The notes: generated by a model from the letters alone, not told the origin. Positions 22,901 to 34,475 are shown, numbered from the stretch's first letter. The stretch: 64,000 nt of DNA from Hydractinia symbiolongicarpus (GCF_029227915.1 NC_079880.1:24182501-24246500), one strand, 5' to 3'. Translations and numbers: made by a program.

Positions 22901-25900
22901 TGTTGTTTAGCCAGATTGTTCCTTACAAGTTGCTTAATTTTTAAAGCATTTGAGCCATATATGGCTTATAACATGTGTCTTATATATTAATTTCCTCGCG
23001 TGAGTGAGCAAGTAAGTCCATGGCACAAAAGTCACTGGTCGCTTTCTTATTTCTCAAGCATTGTCTCCCCAAAGCATGGCGTTACGCTAAGAATTACTAA
23101 GTCAGAATAAAATGCAAAACGAGGGTTTATTTTCTATTCATGGTAAAATCGCATGAGGTGGTAACGGTTAATAATACCGTTTACACACGGTTTAGCATGC
23201 TCGTGCCCTATCTCACGGAAATAACTTGTTTACCAACTGAAAAGAGAAAGCCGGGGCGAGGAAGGCTATCTTCTATTTTATATCTTTTGTATTCATTTCT
23301 GAAAAATTTATTTTAAACAAAGCATATCACTGATTACCGGTCACAAAGTTAAAGCTTGTTTGTTTTTATTTTCCATTTTTGCGTTCTGGGACCGAGATTG
23401 GCACTATCGCATTCGAGTATAATTTAAATATAAAATGTAGCAAGTAAACGAGGTTGCTGTTGAGTATAAAAAGTTGGTATTAGTTAGAAATATTTCTATA
23501 AAGAAGGAAGACGTGTGATGGTATAGCGTGACAAAGAGAACTGATTGGAAATGCATCCGACAATACCATACATTTTCAATCCGACGAAGCGAAATTTATT
23601 AATCGAAGTAAAAAACTAATTAGACTTTTATCCAAAGACGCTAGCTAACTGAGAAAGCCAAAAAAATAAGGAGTGTTGTTTAAATTATCTGGTAAAGAGA
23701 TAAATTTAGGTTAGAACGATTTTTTAGGCGTTTTTAATAGCTGTGGTATGTAACTTAGTATTTGATCTTTATACAATGCCTGGCAGACAAATTTCAGATT
23801 ATTTTCTTTGAACTTTGAACGTAATGTGTTAACAATGATGTTATAACAATCTCTGTACGCTATGATCAATAGTTGTGTTGTTGAAAAATCTCTCATAATG
23901 TCTATCAACTCCTCGCTGTGATCTGTATCGTAAGATACAGTATGTTCTTGCTGTTCACTTTCATCCTAAACCAGAAAGAATTTACTGTTAGCAAAAAGAT
24001 ATAGTAAAACAAATATTTAAGAGCAAAGGTAAAAGATTTGCGTATTTGTGAAATATTTTACCATACAAAGCCTTGATGCACTAATGTACGGTGCACGTGT
24101 TTAGTCTACATTTCCACAATTTTTGACAAAAAATGCAATAGCTCAAAACCAGTTCAGCTTATTAAAAATCAATCACAGTTTTTAGACCTGCTTCTTGGTA
24201 CAGAGCGATTATAAAAACAGGCAAAAGTATACCCGTGAACTAATATAAAACACCACGTACATTGATTAAAAATTCAAGCACTCAAAATATCTATAACATC
24301 GCCAGAACTGGTTCTATAAAGTTATATAGATACCCTAAGTACACACAACTTTTTTTAAACATTAGTCAAGCAGGTGACATCATATATAATAGACAGACAG
24401 AAATTCTATATGCGTGAAATACTAATGATTAAGCGCCCCTGCGCTTATTTTGTTACAAAAAATAATGACACACATTGAGTACAAAAAGGTTTTTTACTTA
24501 GAAAACTTGTAACCCATAGCAACTTCTGTTAGACCTATGTAATAAAATTGTTGTTATATGGTTTTTGTAGTTCATGTACTTTCTGACTTCCGTAATTTTG
24601 TTAATTAAAAGGAGACGAAAGGCGTTATGTTTTTAAGTCAAGTGTTTGTTACGCGACACCAAGTTTAGATAGGGTTAATACCCTACATAATCTATCACCG
24701 TAACACAATTTATCGTGGATATTAATTTTAAAAGGATATCAGAATAAAGACCTCTCAAAATGTGTAAAAGGTAACCAGGGATAAATAATAATTTAGCTCT
24801 GTTATAGATAAAATTTGGTAGCTAATATTTACAACAGAAATTTGTTATTCGACATGTGTCTTTAAATGGAATAGAATTAAACAATACGCTGCCATTGATA
24901 AACTCATACTCATACTTCTAAACTGCTATGCTACATTTATAGTACAATCAAATTTCTACCAAGCCATTGTCAGGAGTAAATATATCAGAATCACAAACTA
25001 ACTGGGAATCTCTTGCTATGAGCTGTTAAGGAAACTGCTACTGCTGTTATAGTGTTTATATGTTGTTTAGCCAGATTGTTCCTTACAAGTTGCTTAATTT
25101 TTAAAGCATTTGAGCCATATATGGCTTATAACATGTGTCTTATATATTAATTTCCTCGCGTGAGTGAGCAAGTAAGTCCATGGCACAAAAGTCACTGGTC
25201 GCTTTCTTATTTCTCAAGCATTGTCTCCCCAAAGCATGGCGTTACGCTAAGAATTACTAAGTCAGAATAAAATGCAAAACGAGGGTTTATTTTCTATTCA
25301 TGGTAAAATCGCATGAGGTGGTAACGGTTAATAATACCGTTTACACACGGTTTAGCATGCTCGTGCCCTATCTCACGGAAATAACTTGTTTACCAACTGA
25401 AAAGAGAAAGCCGGGGCGAGGAAGGCTATCTTCTATTTTATATCTTTTGTATTCATTTCTGAAAAATTTATTTTAAACAAAGCATATCACTGATTACCGG
25501 TCACAAAGTTAAAGCTTGTTTGTTTTTATTTTCCATTTTTGCGTTCTGGGACCGAGATTGGCACTATCGCATTCGAGTATAATTTAAATATAAAATGTAG
25601 CAAGTAAACGAGGTTGCTGTTGAGTATAAAAAGTTGGTATTAGTTAGAAATATTTCTATAAAGAAGGAAGACGTGTGATGGTATAGCGTGACAAAGAGAA
25701 CTGATTGGAAATGCATCCGACAATACCATACATTTTCAATCCGACGAAGCGAAATTTATTAATCGAAGTAAAAAACTAATTAGACTTTTATCCAAAGACG
25801 CTAGCTAACTGAGAAAGCCAAAAAAATAAGGAGTGTTGTTTAAATTATCTGGTAAAGAGATAAATTTAGGTTAGAACGATTTTTTAGGCGTTTTTAATTT

Positions 25901-28545
25901 TGAATTCTCAGCTTTTTCTTAAATAATTAGTTCCTTGTTGTCTCTTAAGATTGAACAGGTTTTTTTACGCACAGTTTTATAACAATATACTCTGAATATG
26001 GTGAGGATTTGTATGATCCACAAAATTTGATTATAAAAGCTTACTTTCTTACTGCATAGTAAGCCGAACTTCTTTATTCGTCGGAATCAACAATAGAGCC
26101 GTAACATGTAGCAGATTTCACATTAGCTATAACAAATTATAGCAAGCCTATATTATTAAGGCATTATTTATTTTTAGGCAATAGTCATGGTAAGAATATA
26201 TATTAAGAATAATGAGGATTATATTTGTTAAAAAGTTAAGAATATTCAGGCTGAAGAAAAACACTCTCTTATCTCTTACGGAAGAATTTATCTAACCTAT
26301 TTAAAGTACTTCTCTGTTGCTCCTGTTTTTAACCCTACAGGACGGGGTAAAAGCCTAAACTTAACAAAATTTAAACAAGCTTAAACCAATGTTTACAACT
26401 GTCGATACGATCGTTTCAAACATATTCGATTCTTAAATTCGAGAACGCTGCTGGACAGTTGCGCTGTTTTCTTGATACGGTAAAAGGACAATGATCTGAC
26501 CTGTTATGCTCTAACATGCGACTATATTACATTGCTAAGTTTAACTTTATCATTTTTTGAAATCGTTGCAACGTTGTCAAATCTGATTTTTACATTCCGG
26601 AATGTGTTCTTATACCCACTATATTTTGAAAGAGTCTTCCTAGTTAATAACAAGCTCACTACCACTGGTACAGTTAGCCTACAAAGAGTCATATGTACCT
26701 TCACGGTGATTCGTGTCATCCTTCAGCTACTATTAACGGCATATCTACTGGTGTAGCAACAAGATTGAGAAGAATCTGCTCTTCTGATGCTGAGTTTGAT
26801 GCAAAAGCTAAGGAGTACAAAGCTTTTCTGGCCGCTAGAAATCACAAACCAGCTGTCATAAATAAAGCTTTTGAAAACATTTGTATTGTCACACGAAATT
26901 CGTCGTCTTAAGAAAAATAGTAACAAAACCTGTAAAATTATTTTTACGACTGAATACAACCCACGTGGCCCTAAATCGAAGAAAATCATTACGAAACATT
27001 TTGATTTAATTCACCAATCACTTATTTTATCTAGTATATTTCCTGAAGGTTCTATAATTCTACCATATAAACGATCAAATAATTTAAAAGAATTGATTGT
27101 TCGAGCAGATCCATACACAGTAAAAGAATTACCCTATCACAATCCAGGTTAAAAAGCATGTGGCAAAAAGTGAGACTCTTGCAATAATTTTGTTGATGCT
27201 GTCACTTCCTTTAAATGCTACGCATCTGTCAAAGTTTTCAAGATTAGAAAAGCAATCACTTGAAAAAGCAAAAACGTTGTGTACTTATGCTACTGTACTA
27301 ATTGTAATTTACGGGGAGTCGGTTCTACTCTCAATTGGAAAGCTAGATTATCAAATTACAAATCCCACGTTAAAAAAATGTTAAGTCATGCAGCATTGCC
27401 CGCCATTTTATTGAAAATTGTTGCGATAATGAGTTACTAACACGTTTTATGAGATTCATACTAGTAGACCGCGTTGACAATAAATGTATTAGACAATGTT
27501 GCAAGTCTTTTACTTAAAAAAAGAGAAATTTTGAATTGGCAATTTATGTGCCATACACAAAGGTTTAAATAACTATCATGATCGGCATCGTATAAGAACA
27601 CAATTGAAGATATTATTTCGGTTTGTCTGTTCAGTATTCATATTACTGTGGAAAGTTTATCATTTCTTAAACATGATAGTTTAGTAAGCGACGTTTCGGG
27701 AGATCCTTCTCCCATCATCGGGCAAAGTAAAATGATGTTGCGCATGTATTTATATAATTGCAGAGGATCAAAATTCATAAAAATTAACCAATCAGAAACG
27801 AGCTGATAATTATAGTTAATTACGGTATTTAACGTTTTCGGACCTAGATGTAGGTAAGTAATTCTTCCGTAGGGCTGGTAACCAAATATCAGGAAGTTGA
27901 TACGAGACGTGAAGAAAAACGAAATTGCGGACCACAGCTGGAGCAGAAGTCATCAGTTTAATTGGGATGAGAAGAAAATCATTGACAGAGAATCCAGAAC
28001 AACGGGCAGGAAGATTAAAGAAATCATCAACAGTGTAGAACGTAACAAACACATAAATATTAATGAGCGGACACATTATAACTTTATGTTTTCCAGATAA
28101 AATTAGAAAATTAAAAAAAAATTCGACAGTGTGTCGAAATTTTTTTTTAATTTTATAAAAAGCGGACACTTTCACATTTTTACAAGCAACCACTTTGTTC
28201 GGAGAAAATAAATTTTTCAACAAGCAACGAGAAGATTCTTACCTTTAGTGTACCCACTTCAATTTTAACTGCGTCTCCACCAAATGCGTTTAAAATATGT
28301 GTATGTCGTTTAGCCAGCAGATAAATGAGTTTAGTATCTTGTTTGTTGTAGTGACTCATGTAGAAATTGGAAAGTGGAATTAGTCCGTTAGACACATTGT
28401 GCAGAGAAATGTTCACATTTGACACAATAGCAGACCGATATTCTGTTTTGTTACGTAATATTATCAGAATGTTTTTTTCAGCACTGAATAAAAATTGTGT
28501 GATTACCACTATTGCTAATTGAAATACATTCTCCAAGTTAAACAT
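16529..28545 (-). CDS. Ionotropic glutamate receptor subunit, five exons
   Basis: Exons, in transcript order, are 28243-28545, 21324-21805, 20224-21052, 17677-17840 and 16529-16988. All junctions are GT-AG and phases match (0, 2, 0, 2), giving 745 codons. The protein has a signal peptide, a short amino-terminal domain (about 290 residues), ligand-binding lobe S1, membrane segment M1, pore loop, M2, M3 with 'STYTAQLTANN' (the SYTANLAAF gating motif), lobe S2, M4 and a short tail. The ligand-carboxylate Arg is present in 'TSQRQHVLDFS' (the T-x-x-R site), and the S2 acidic residue probably lies in 'AYITEEFF'. It is likely a plasma-membrane glutamate- or glycine-gated cation channel. The pore reads 'LIFQRD', so the Q/R/N site appears to be Gln. 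Subfamily is not assignable by eye. Confidence 0.85.
17677..17840 (-). CDS. iGluR exon 4: start of S2
   Basis: 164 bp between acceptor ttacag and donor gtgagt. It encodes 'ILNPTKAFTFGVLKNARVE' and 'FMKPYSVANGEEAVKAIIS', the usual S2 segment around the G-x-L/V-x-x-S-x-x-E/F stretch. Too short for simple ORF calls; found by translation between the flanking exons, and the frame closes exactly. Confidence 0.85.
18068..18375 (+). repeat. tRNA-derived SINE
   Basis: The head carries a pol III A box 'tggtagagcg' (18081-18090) and a B box 'gggttcaaacc' (18115-18125) at tRNA-like spacing, within a tRNA-like fold starting 'gatagcc'. An unrelated body of about 200 bp follows, then a 3' tail of 'taa/taat' trinucleotide repeats (about 18350-18367). 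It lies in iGluR intron 3, antisense to the gene. It is not a functional tRNA because the 3' acceptor half does not pair. Confidence 0.75.
18607..18748. mobile_element. Relative of the TTACCTTATCGG MITE
   Basis: Ends in 'ccgataaggta' and has internal 'agtcgggaaaaac', 'ttagtgacttacc' and 'ttagtcacttttg' motifs like those of the 8803-9158 element. The left terminus is degraded. Confidence 0.45.
19764..19903 (+). mobile_element. Intact 140-bp mini-Helitron
   Basis: Starts with TC ('tctatattataatatccgta'), has a 'gacgggcgaa' block and a 3' hairpin CCCGTGG-ACTTTT-CACGGG, followed by 'ctaacga' and CTAG. It is flanked by A on the left and T on the right, the Helitron target. It belongs to the same family as the array at 7181-7716. 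It lies in iGluR intron 3 between exons 3 and 4. Confidence 0.75.
20224..21052 (-). CDS. iGluR exon 3: S1, M1, pore loop, M2, M3
   Basis: 829 bp, acceptor ...aaag at 21053-21054 with a weak pyrimidine tract, donor gtatga at 20218-20223. Encodes the end of the amino-terminal domain, S1 with 'NGTWNGIINEVF' and 'ADIGIQGITQTSQRQHVLDF', M1, the pore 'AYTTGLIFQRDIGG' and M3 with the gating motif. The open frame continues two codons into the intron before stopping. Confidence 0.9.
21324..21805 (-). CDS. iGluR exon 2: amino-terminal domain
   Basis: 482 bp, from GATGAAAG after a tttag acceptor to donor gtgagt at 21318-21323. Encodes an alpha/beta segment similar to periplasmic-binding-like amino-terminal domains. 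Its 5' 227 bp are duplicated at 23739-23965. Confidence 0.75.
21579..23738. repeat. 2160-bp tandem duplication, copy 1
   Basis: Identical by eye, line by line, to 23739-25898. It begins inside iGluR exon 2 and extends into intron 1. No terminal repeats or transposon ends mark the borders; the junction between copies is 'tttttaat|agctgtgg'. Confidence 0.95.
23711..23965 (-). pseudogene. Truncated duplicate of iGluR exon 2
   Basis: Keeps the exon 2 acceptor and 227 bp of coding sequence, then runs into former intron DNA and stops after nine further codons at 23711. It has no donor. In the pre-mRNA it precedes the full exon 2, so it must be skipped to make the receptor. If used as a terminal exon it would give a secreted fragment of about 185 residues. 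Confidence 0.75.
23739..25898. repeat. 2160-bp tandem duplication, copy 2
   Basis: Second copy, directly adjacent. It carries the acceptor and first 227 bp of exon 2 but not its donor. Apart from that exon piece I see no coding sequence in the unit. Confidence 0.95.
25899..26640. other. Intron 1 DNA, no feature recognised
   Basis: AT-rich. The short opposed frames at 26522-26756 appear to be chance or the edge of the Penelope-like relic. Confidence 0.35.
26650..27580 (+). pseudogene. Penelope-like element relic: RT C-terminal part and GIY-YIG endonuclease
   Basis: Two overlapping frames (26693-26911 and 26871-27152) and broken frames after them read in order through 'GVATRLRRICSSDAEFDAKA', 'EYNPRGPKSKKII', 'ELIVRADPYTVKELPYHNPG', a Cys-containing 'CDSCNNF'-type segment (about 27165-27200) and 'GVGSTLNWKARLSNYKSHVKK' near 27315-27380. 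This is the usual run from the end of a Penelope-like reverse transcriptase into its linked GIY-YIG domain. Several stops make it non-functional. It lies antisense in iGluR intron 1. Confidence 0.6.
27688..27722 (-). ncRNA. Hammerhead-ribozyme-like motif of a Penelope-like element
   Basis: On the minus strand: 'ccgatgat', a GGGAGA/TCTCCC stem with a 4-nt loop, then 'cgaaacgtcgc'. Hammerheads need CUGAUGA, stem II, then GAAA; here the first box is CCGAUGA. Penelope-like elements are known to carry minimal hammerheads in their terminal repeats. The motif lies antisense to the upstream GIY-YIG frame, so it may belong to another copy. Confidence 0.4.
27850..28100 (+). pseudogene. Second GIY-YIG endonuclease C-terminus (Penelope-like)
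   Basis: The frame 27897-28100 encodes 'IADHSWSRSHQFNWDEKKII' and 'DRESRTTGRKIKEI', the pattern of the C-terminal half of retroelement GIY-YIG domains, where the Glu of 'DRES' is the catalytic acidic residue. The N-terminal GIY-YIG half is absent. Confidence 0.55.
28107..28154. repeat. Long perfect-type hairpin
   Basis: A 22-bp stem (left arm 28107-28128, right arm 28132-28154 with one bulged A) around a GTG loop. The inner part is TTCGACA/TGTCGAA; the outer part is an A-run/T-run. It sits between the Penelope-like relic and the donor of iGluR exon 1. Confidence 0.75.
28243..28545 (-). CDS. iGluR exon 1: signal peptide and start of amino-terminal domain
   Basis: 101 codons from ATG at 28545 to a gtaaga donor. 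Starts with a hydrophobic stretch of about 20 residues serving as the signal peptide. It then encodes a beta/alpha start suited to an amino-terminal domain. Assignment to this gene rests on strand, matching phase 0 at both sides of the intron, the signal peptide, and the lack of any other start for exon 2. The intron is about 6.4 kb. Confidence 0.6.
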
Positions 28546-30370
28546 TTTGTTTGATTTCCTTTTAGTGTTGCTCTATAGACGTTGTTGTTAATCCAAAATC
28601 GATAAATCACGATTTCTTCTCTTGCGACAGATGTATTGTAACAAAAAATACTTGACCTTATCTTTATTGTTCTAAAAATGTTTCACAAAATATTTAATTT
28701 TGTCTTTTGTCCCAAATACAAAATGTCGGTTATATTACAATAATATCGAGATTGTTATCTATTAAAACAATTTTCAACAATAACAGGTGATCTGCGTTTT
28801 GTTACCTATTCAATAGAAATTTAAAAGGTTAGAAAAGGAATTTTTTTTCACATACAACCCACCGGGCACAAATTCTCTTTAAGACGTCTAAAATTAGCTT
28901 TTCCCAGGTACGAAGGTGTTCTGACATAATCAAAACGTACTAGATAAGTCTTTTTGTAAACGCATTTTCACAATTCCCCATATAAACGTTTTATAGAACA
29001 TTACTAGTTCCACGCAATTTTAGTGGCTATAAGCCGTCTATAGCACGTTTCTTTGAAAACCTGATCAAGTCGTGTGAAAATATGTTTTTCACCCGACATT
29101 GCAGAGGAGTTGATACAGGAGTTGCTGCCAAAATATAGATACGAGTTTTGCATTACGTGTTGGTGGCTGACAGCATAAATATTGCTTTTATTTTCTAAAA
29201 AAAATCTGGTATTTCGCCATGCAGACACATTTTTTTATACGCAATCGGAAAGAACTTGAAATTTAAACATTTCGAAACATGTAGGCAACGAATAATAATA
29301 ATTTGTTTTGTATAACAGCAACAAAAAATGATGCAGAAAATAAATTTATACATGCATTGTCAATTTAAATTCTATCGTCTAGGTTTCGCTTTTTCAGCAA
29401 TTTGCCAATATTTATAACGATACTGCAAAATACTTTAAGATATAAAAACTTTCTGTTTCAAAAACATTTATCTCTAAAAGGACCATTTAAAATAGAGTCA
29501 TCAAATAAATAAATAAACTCTCTGAGAACATCAATAAAGAAAGCTAAAAAGAAAGCTAAAATTGGTTACTAAAGACGAAAAATGAAATGAAAAATAAATC
29601 GACAACTCTTAAAAACATCAATATATAAATGGTTGCAGAGTGGGAGCGGGTTATATACTCCATGTAGATACATTTCAAATATGAAGTAGAAGAATTATCT
29701 ACTCCTATAGACAATGTATTTAAAACAAGGTTCCTCGAGTAAAATGCAATCTCGTTCCTAGAGCTTCTTTTTCACTTTCTGATATACGTATCGGCGCGTC
29801 ACTAGCCACAAATCAGAAAGCACAAACGTAGCCTTGGAAAGAGATATTTATAAAATGCAAACACATTGCAACATAAATTATCTTAGTGATTATAATCAAA
29901 CGTAATTTTCCATTTCCTGTGTTTTTCTGCTTTTTAACAAAAAATCTAGCAAGACCGGAGAACGAGAATGAATCAATCAGGTTCAGTTCTTTCTTCTAAC
30001 AGTTAAGGTACCACTTTTAAAATTTTGCAAGGACTATTTTTGTCCCAAAACGACAGCCAAAGTTTCATATAGGTTGTGTAACCTGGAAAATATATACATG
30101 CATATCATAATATGAGAAAAAAGAAGAAAAGTAGGTTCGGATAACTCAATATTATCGTTTAATAAGGATGATTTTTTATTACCTTTTATTGTTCATTTGT
30201 GTGAGAAAAGTCGAAAGAATCTCAATTCATCTCTTTAGGTATTCTATACTATCAGAAATTAGAAGCAGCTGAAAGCAAAGTTAAAGCTATCTCTCCTTGC
30301 TTTGACTGTCAAATGGACATGCACTACAAGAAGTAGTTTTTTAAAGTAGCTTTTTTACATCCTTGGTCAC
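28546..30370. other. Upstream region of the iGluR gene
   Basis: AT-rich with no supported gene. The minus-strand frame 29004-29228 has no motif. A fragment 'aatctcgttcctagagcttctttttcac' near 29749-29776 is shared with about 40650-40680 and is probably a dispersed MITE piece. Confidence 0.4.
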
Positions 30371-30379
30371 CCCGCCATC

Positions 30380-33300
30380 TTGATTCCGCCATGTCGCAAC
30401 AACAACGCAATGCAATCCTGCCCCTTGCGGCCTGACTCCGCTCCAGCATCCGGGCAATTTATGCTCCAGATGCAACAAAACCAACTCGAGGTGCAAAAAC
30501 AAATGACCAATCTTTTCGCTCAACTCCCATCACTGTTACCTGCCACCAGCACATCGACTGAAAGTAAATCGCGCGCGAAACTTACGAGATTCATCATCGA
30601 CGCGATTCCACCGATAACCGCTGGAATATCTTCAAGGACAACGTTACGTTACAAAGAGATGGCCGGTTTGTCGAACTTACAGGACATTAGAAACGAACTT
30701 AGAGCTGCATGCTAACAAAAAGTGAATGAAATTATATTTAATTTTGTTGGTCCCAAAGGACGATCTCTCGGGTTCATCGAGTCAGTAGCCGTAAAAACTT
30801 TCCATCCTGAGGTATATCGACAACATTTTTATAACCTGAGACAAAGTGATTTCGAAACAGTTACATCGTTAATCTCTCGATTAAAAGCTTAAGCCATGCT
30901 CTGCAGATTCAATTACTCGGCAACCTGTGGAGACAACGGATGCGCCCCATCGTACGCTGAAGAAATGATTCGGTCCTAACTAGTTGCCGGACTTCAAAAT
31001 TCATTTCATCAATCAAAGGTACTTCCCAAAATGGAAATCTTAAAGACACTGAACCAGCTTACAACTCGTCTTTTAACCCTAGAATCAACAGAACGCGCCT
31101 CCTCTGAATTTCAATCATCACACCAGATGATATCTGACGTATCCGCATTGAAATCGAAACCATTGCTCTAACGTCCCAACAACAGCAACAAAACGTGCGC
31201 CGGATGTGGCAAGCATTTCCACCCAAAGGATCGCTCAACTTGCCCTGCCTACGGTAAAAATTTCAAAAACAGTAATAAACCAAACCAATTTGCCAATGTT
31301 TGCCGTAGTCCAAAGACAGCAGCATTTGAACTATCAACCGATGAGTCCGTCGATCTTTTATTGTCAGCAGTTGATTCTGCATCCCTTTTATGACTAGAAG
31401 GACTACCGCATGATGATCTAATCGACATTCGTCTTGTCCCAACCAAGCCAGAACCACCTCCGATGTTAGATATAGATTTGAAAATCAACAAGAAAGCTTA
31501 TATGAATCTTCGACTCAACGAACATTGGCCTCAAATCCAAAAATGCATTCACGTAAAAGCCGTAGCCGACACAGGTGCACAAATATGCACGACAGGTCCG
31601 CACATCCTCAAAAACATTGGTCAGGCTAAGAGATGACTTCTACCTACCAAAGAACCGTCTCAGAGGTGTGGTTAACAACGAACTTTCCTCTATCAGAACC
31701 CTTCTCGTAGATATTTCATCTCCCAACGGACAAACAACTGAACTGTTACACATATGCGAAGGGGTAAAAAACACATACCTCTTAGAAACAGCTCTCAAAT
31801 GCTTAGCCATTTTAAGCAATTCATTCCCCGAAAACCCTTCCGTCAACGCCACAACCGCAAGACCAGATTCCCAACATACCTCCCCCGCGCCGTGCGGTTG
31901 AAAAAACGATCATCGTGTCCATCATTACCCCAGAAGCTGCCATTTCCACCAACTAATAACCACCGATTGGACATTGGGAAATGGATTTGAAAAATTACGC
32001 AAGTAGCGCGTTTAACGTATGCAAGCAGCAAGACCTCCAGGTGATGACCAGCAGACCGCTTCAAATTTCGTTCTTGCCACCTAAAGCGGTTCACACCCTA
32101 ATTCCGATTCTGCATCATTGGAAATACGACACAAAATACCAACTTGCCTTTGACGTTGCACTCGGTATAATCGAACCGGTGCACCCCAGGACATTCAACC
32201 ACGTTGTGCTCTCGTATGGTCGTTGTTTCAAAGAAGGACGGCACACCAAGACGAACCGTTGATCTTCAGGATCTGAATAAAGCCACCCACCCGCAGGAAA
32301 ACGCACCACACACAGACCCCATTCAACATCGTCAGCTCGACCCCATCCAAGGTGAAGAAAACCGTTCTGGATGCTTGGAACGGGTACCAGAGCATTGCCT
32401 TATCGGCAGAATCCCGCAATGCAACAACGTTTATCACCGAATGAGGACGCTATAGGTACCTTCGTGCTCCTTAAAGTATTTCCGCATCCAGCGACGGATA
32501 CATCAAGCGTTTTGACGACATTACGATGGACTTTCCTAGAGTAGCTCGATGTATTGATGATTCACTTCGCCATGGATACAGTGGAATTTCCTGGGTTTGA
32601 TATAACTAACGATGGATACAGCCCACCTGCTCGTATATTGAGAACCATCCAAGACTTTCCCACACCAACATGTATTAGGAACGTACGGTTCTGGTTCAGT
32701 TTGATCAATCAAACGACATACGCCATTGCACAAGCCTCCGTCATGGCACCCTTTCAAGAACTGTTAGAGAAGGGAAAGAAATTTTACTGGGATAACACCC
32801 TAGAAGCAGTGTTTAAAAGTTCGAAATTCGAAATTATTAACTCTATCAAGGACGGAGTCAAATCATTTCAACTAAACCGACCAACGCGGTTGTCAACAGA
32901 CTGGGCAAAGACTGGTATAGGCTTTTATCTCAATAATATTGCCAGTGCCCAGACAATGATGATGTTTTCTGCGGTACTGACCATTGGAAACAATATACAC
33001 TGGTTCCCGATTTACGAAAGACTCGTAGAGTCGATATGCACCAATCGAAGGCGAAACGTTAGCCCTCCTCTTCGGAATCCGTAGCTGTAGAATGTTTGTC
33101 CTTGGCTGTCCTTCCTTAATCGTCACCGTCGACCACAATCTGCTCGTTCTTATCTTCAACAGCCGCGCTTTGGAGAAGATAGAAAATCCAAGTGTCTAAA
33201 AGTTTCGTGCAAAGAACCTCGTGTACAAAATATAAGAATCCAGCATCCGATGCAACATCGCGAATGAAAACCATTGCAGCAATGGGCGTCCACAATTGTG

Positions 33301-34475
33301 CTGCCTACATCGAAGAAGACATTGCCTTAGATCCACCGGGTGATATAATACGTATCGACCCGATCCGAAAGCACGCACAAAATGATCATATAAACTGCCA
33401 GAGATGTAATGAGATCGTTCTATCGCAACCGAAAAAACCTTTTGAAAGGCCACCTACCTCAACTGTCATATCCATTTCAGTTAGCCGTTACTAAGATCTT
33501 CCACATGGTTGGCCAGAAATACTTGATCTACTCAGATCGTTTTTCTGGGTGGACCGAAGTTGCCTTGTTTACGGGCCTCCTCGAATGCATCAACTCTTAA
33601 AAACATCCTTCGCCGATACTTCAGCACGTTTGGCATCCCTGATGAAAGTTCGTCCGACGGAAGCCCACCGTATAAATCCACCGATTTTTACACCTTCCTG
33701 AAGAACTGGTGAACACACCATCGACTTTCATCAACATATATGCCAAAGAGCAGCGAAAGGGTCGAAAGTGCTTTCAAAACCATGACAAGCATCCTAACAT
33801 CGAACGTAAGTCCAACAGAATCCCTCGAAACCGAAGCAGTCGCAAAAGCTCTTCTACTCCACAGGAACACACCCGCACCAGATATGGGAGTATCTCCAGC
33901 TGAGTTACTTTTTGGTCGAAACATTCCTATTCACCTCCCACATTCAATTTCATTTCGAAGAGAGCGGTCCGATCTAGCAGACGCTCGTCAAAAGACACGC
34001 TCGTCGATTAAAACTATCAACAAAGAACAACCAACAAGTCTTCCAACCACTGCAAGTTGGTGATTCTGTTGCCGTCCAGTACCAACACGACAATCATCCA
34101 TCTAGATGGGACAAGACTGGTTCCATTACGAAGACTCTCCCTCCCAGACCGTATAGAGTTGGAATTATGGGAAGTCGTAGAGTTACCCTTCGAAATCGTC
34201 GTTTCATTCGTAAGATCCCGCACGAATCTGCTAAGAATGATACACCGAAAATTCCGGAACATAAAAGAGAATGAGAACTTATAACAAATAATAGAAAAAC
34301 AACCGCAAGTACAACAAGAGAAAGTAGACACTGACAACAATTGGCTGAACTCCTTTACCTGCTCAGTTACCTAAACGGTCAACTTGTGAGGGAAAGTTAC
34401 CGTCGAAATACAAAGAGTTTATTTTAACTAAGGAACTTTTATTTTAACTTGAAAAAAAAGAAAGGAGGAAGGGAC
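30380..34475 (+). mobile_element. Ty3/Gypsy LTR retrotransposon relic
   Basis: In order: gag-like region (30380-31190), a Cys/His zinc knuckle (about 31196-31245), an aspartic protease with 'DTGA' (about 31569), reverse transcriptase with 'VVVSKKDGTPRRTVDLQDLN' (32210-32275) and a 'CIDD' active site (about 32549), RNase H, and integrase with a Cys pair ('CQRCNEI'), 'YLIYSDRFSGWTEV' and 'SSDGSPPY' carrying core Asp residues. A GPY/F-like tail lies at about 34140-34220. RT, RNase H then integrase is the Ty3/Gypsy order. Stops and frameshifts occur throughout. Base composition is less AT-rich than its surroundings. No 5' LTR was found upstream. Confidence 0.85.
32554..33084 (+). pseudogene. Gypsy RT end and RNase H fragment
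   Basis: 176-codon open stretch covering the RT thumb ('GFDITNDGYSPPARILRTI', 'DFPTPTCIRNVRFW') and the RNase H start ('LSTDWAKTGIGFYL', where the first catalytic Asp lies). It is the longest intact part of the element. Confidence 0.75.

Noticed and set aside
23739-25898. Second glutamate receptor gene
   Set aside because: The unit contains only part of exon 2 and intron DNA; no other receptor exon is present.
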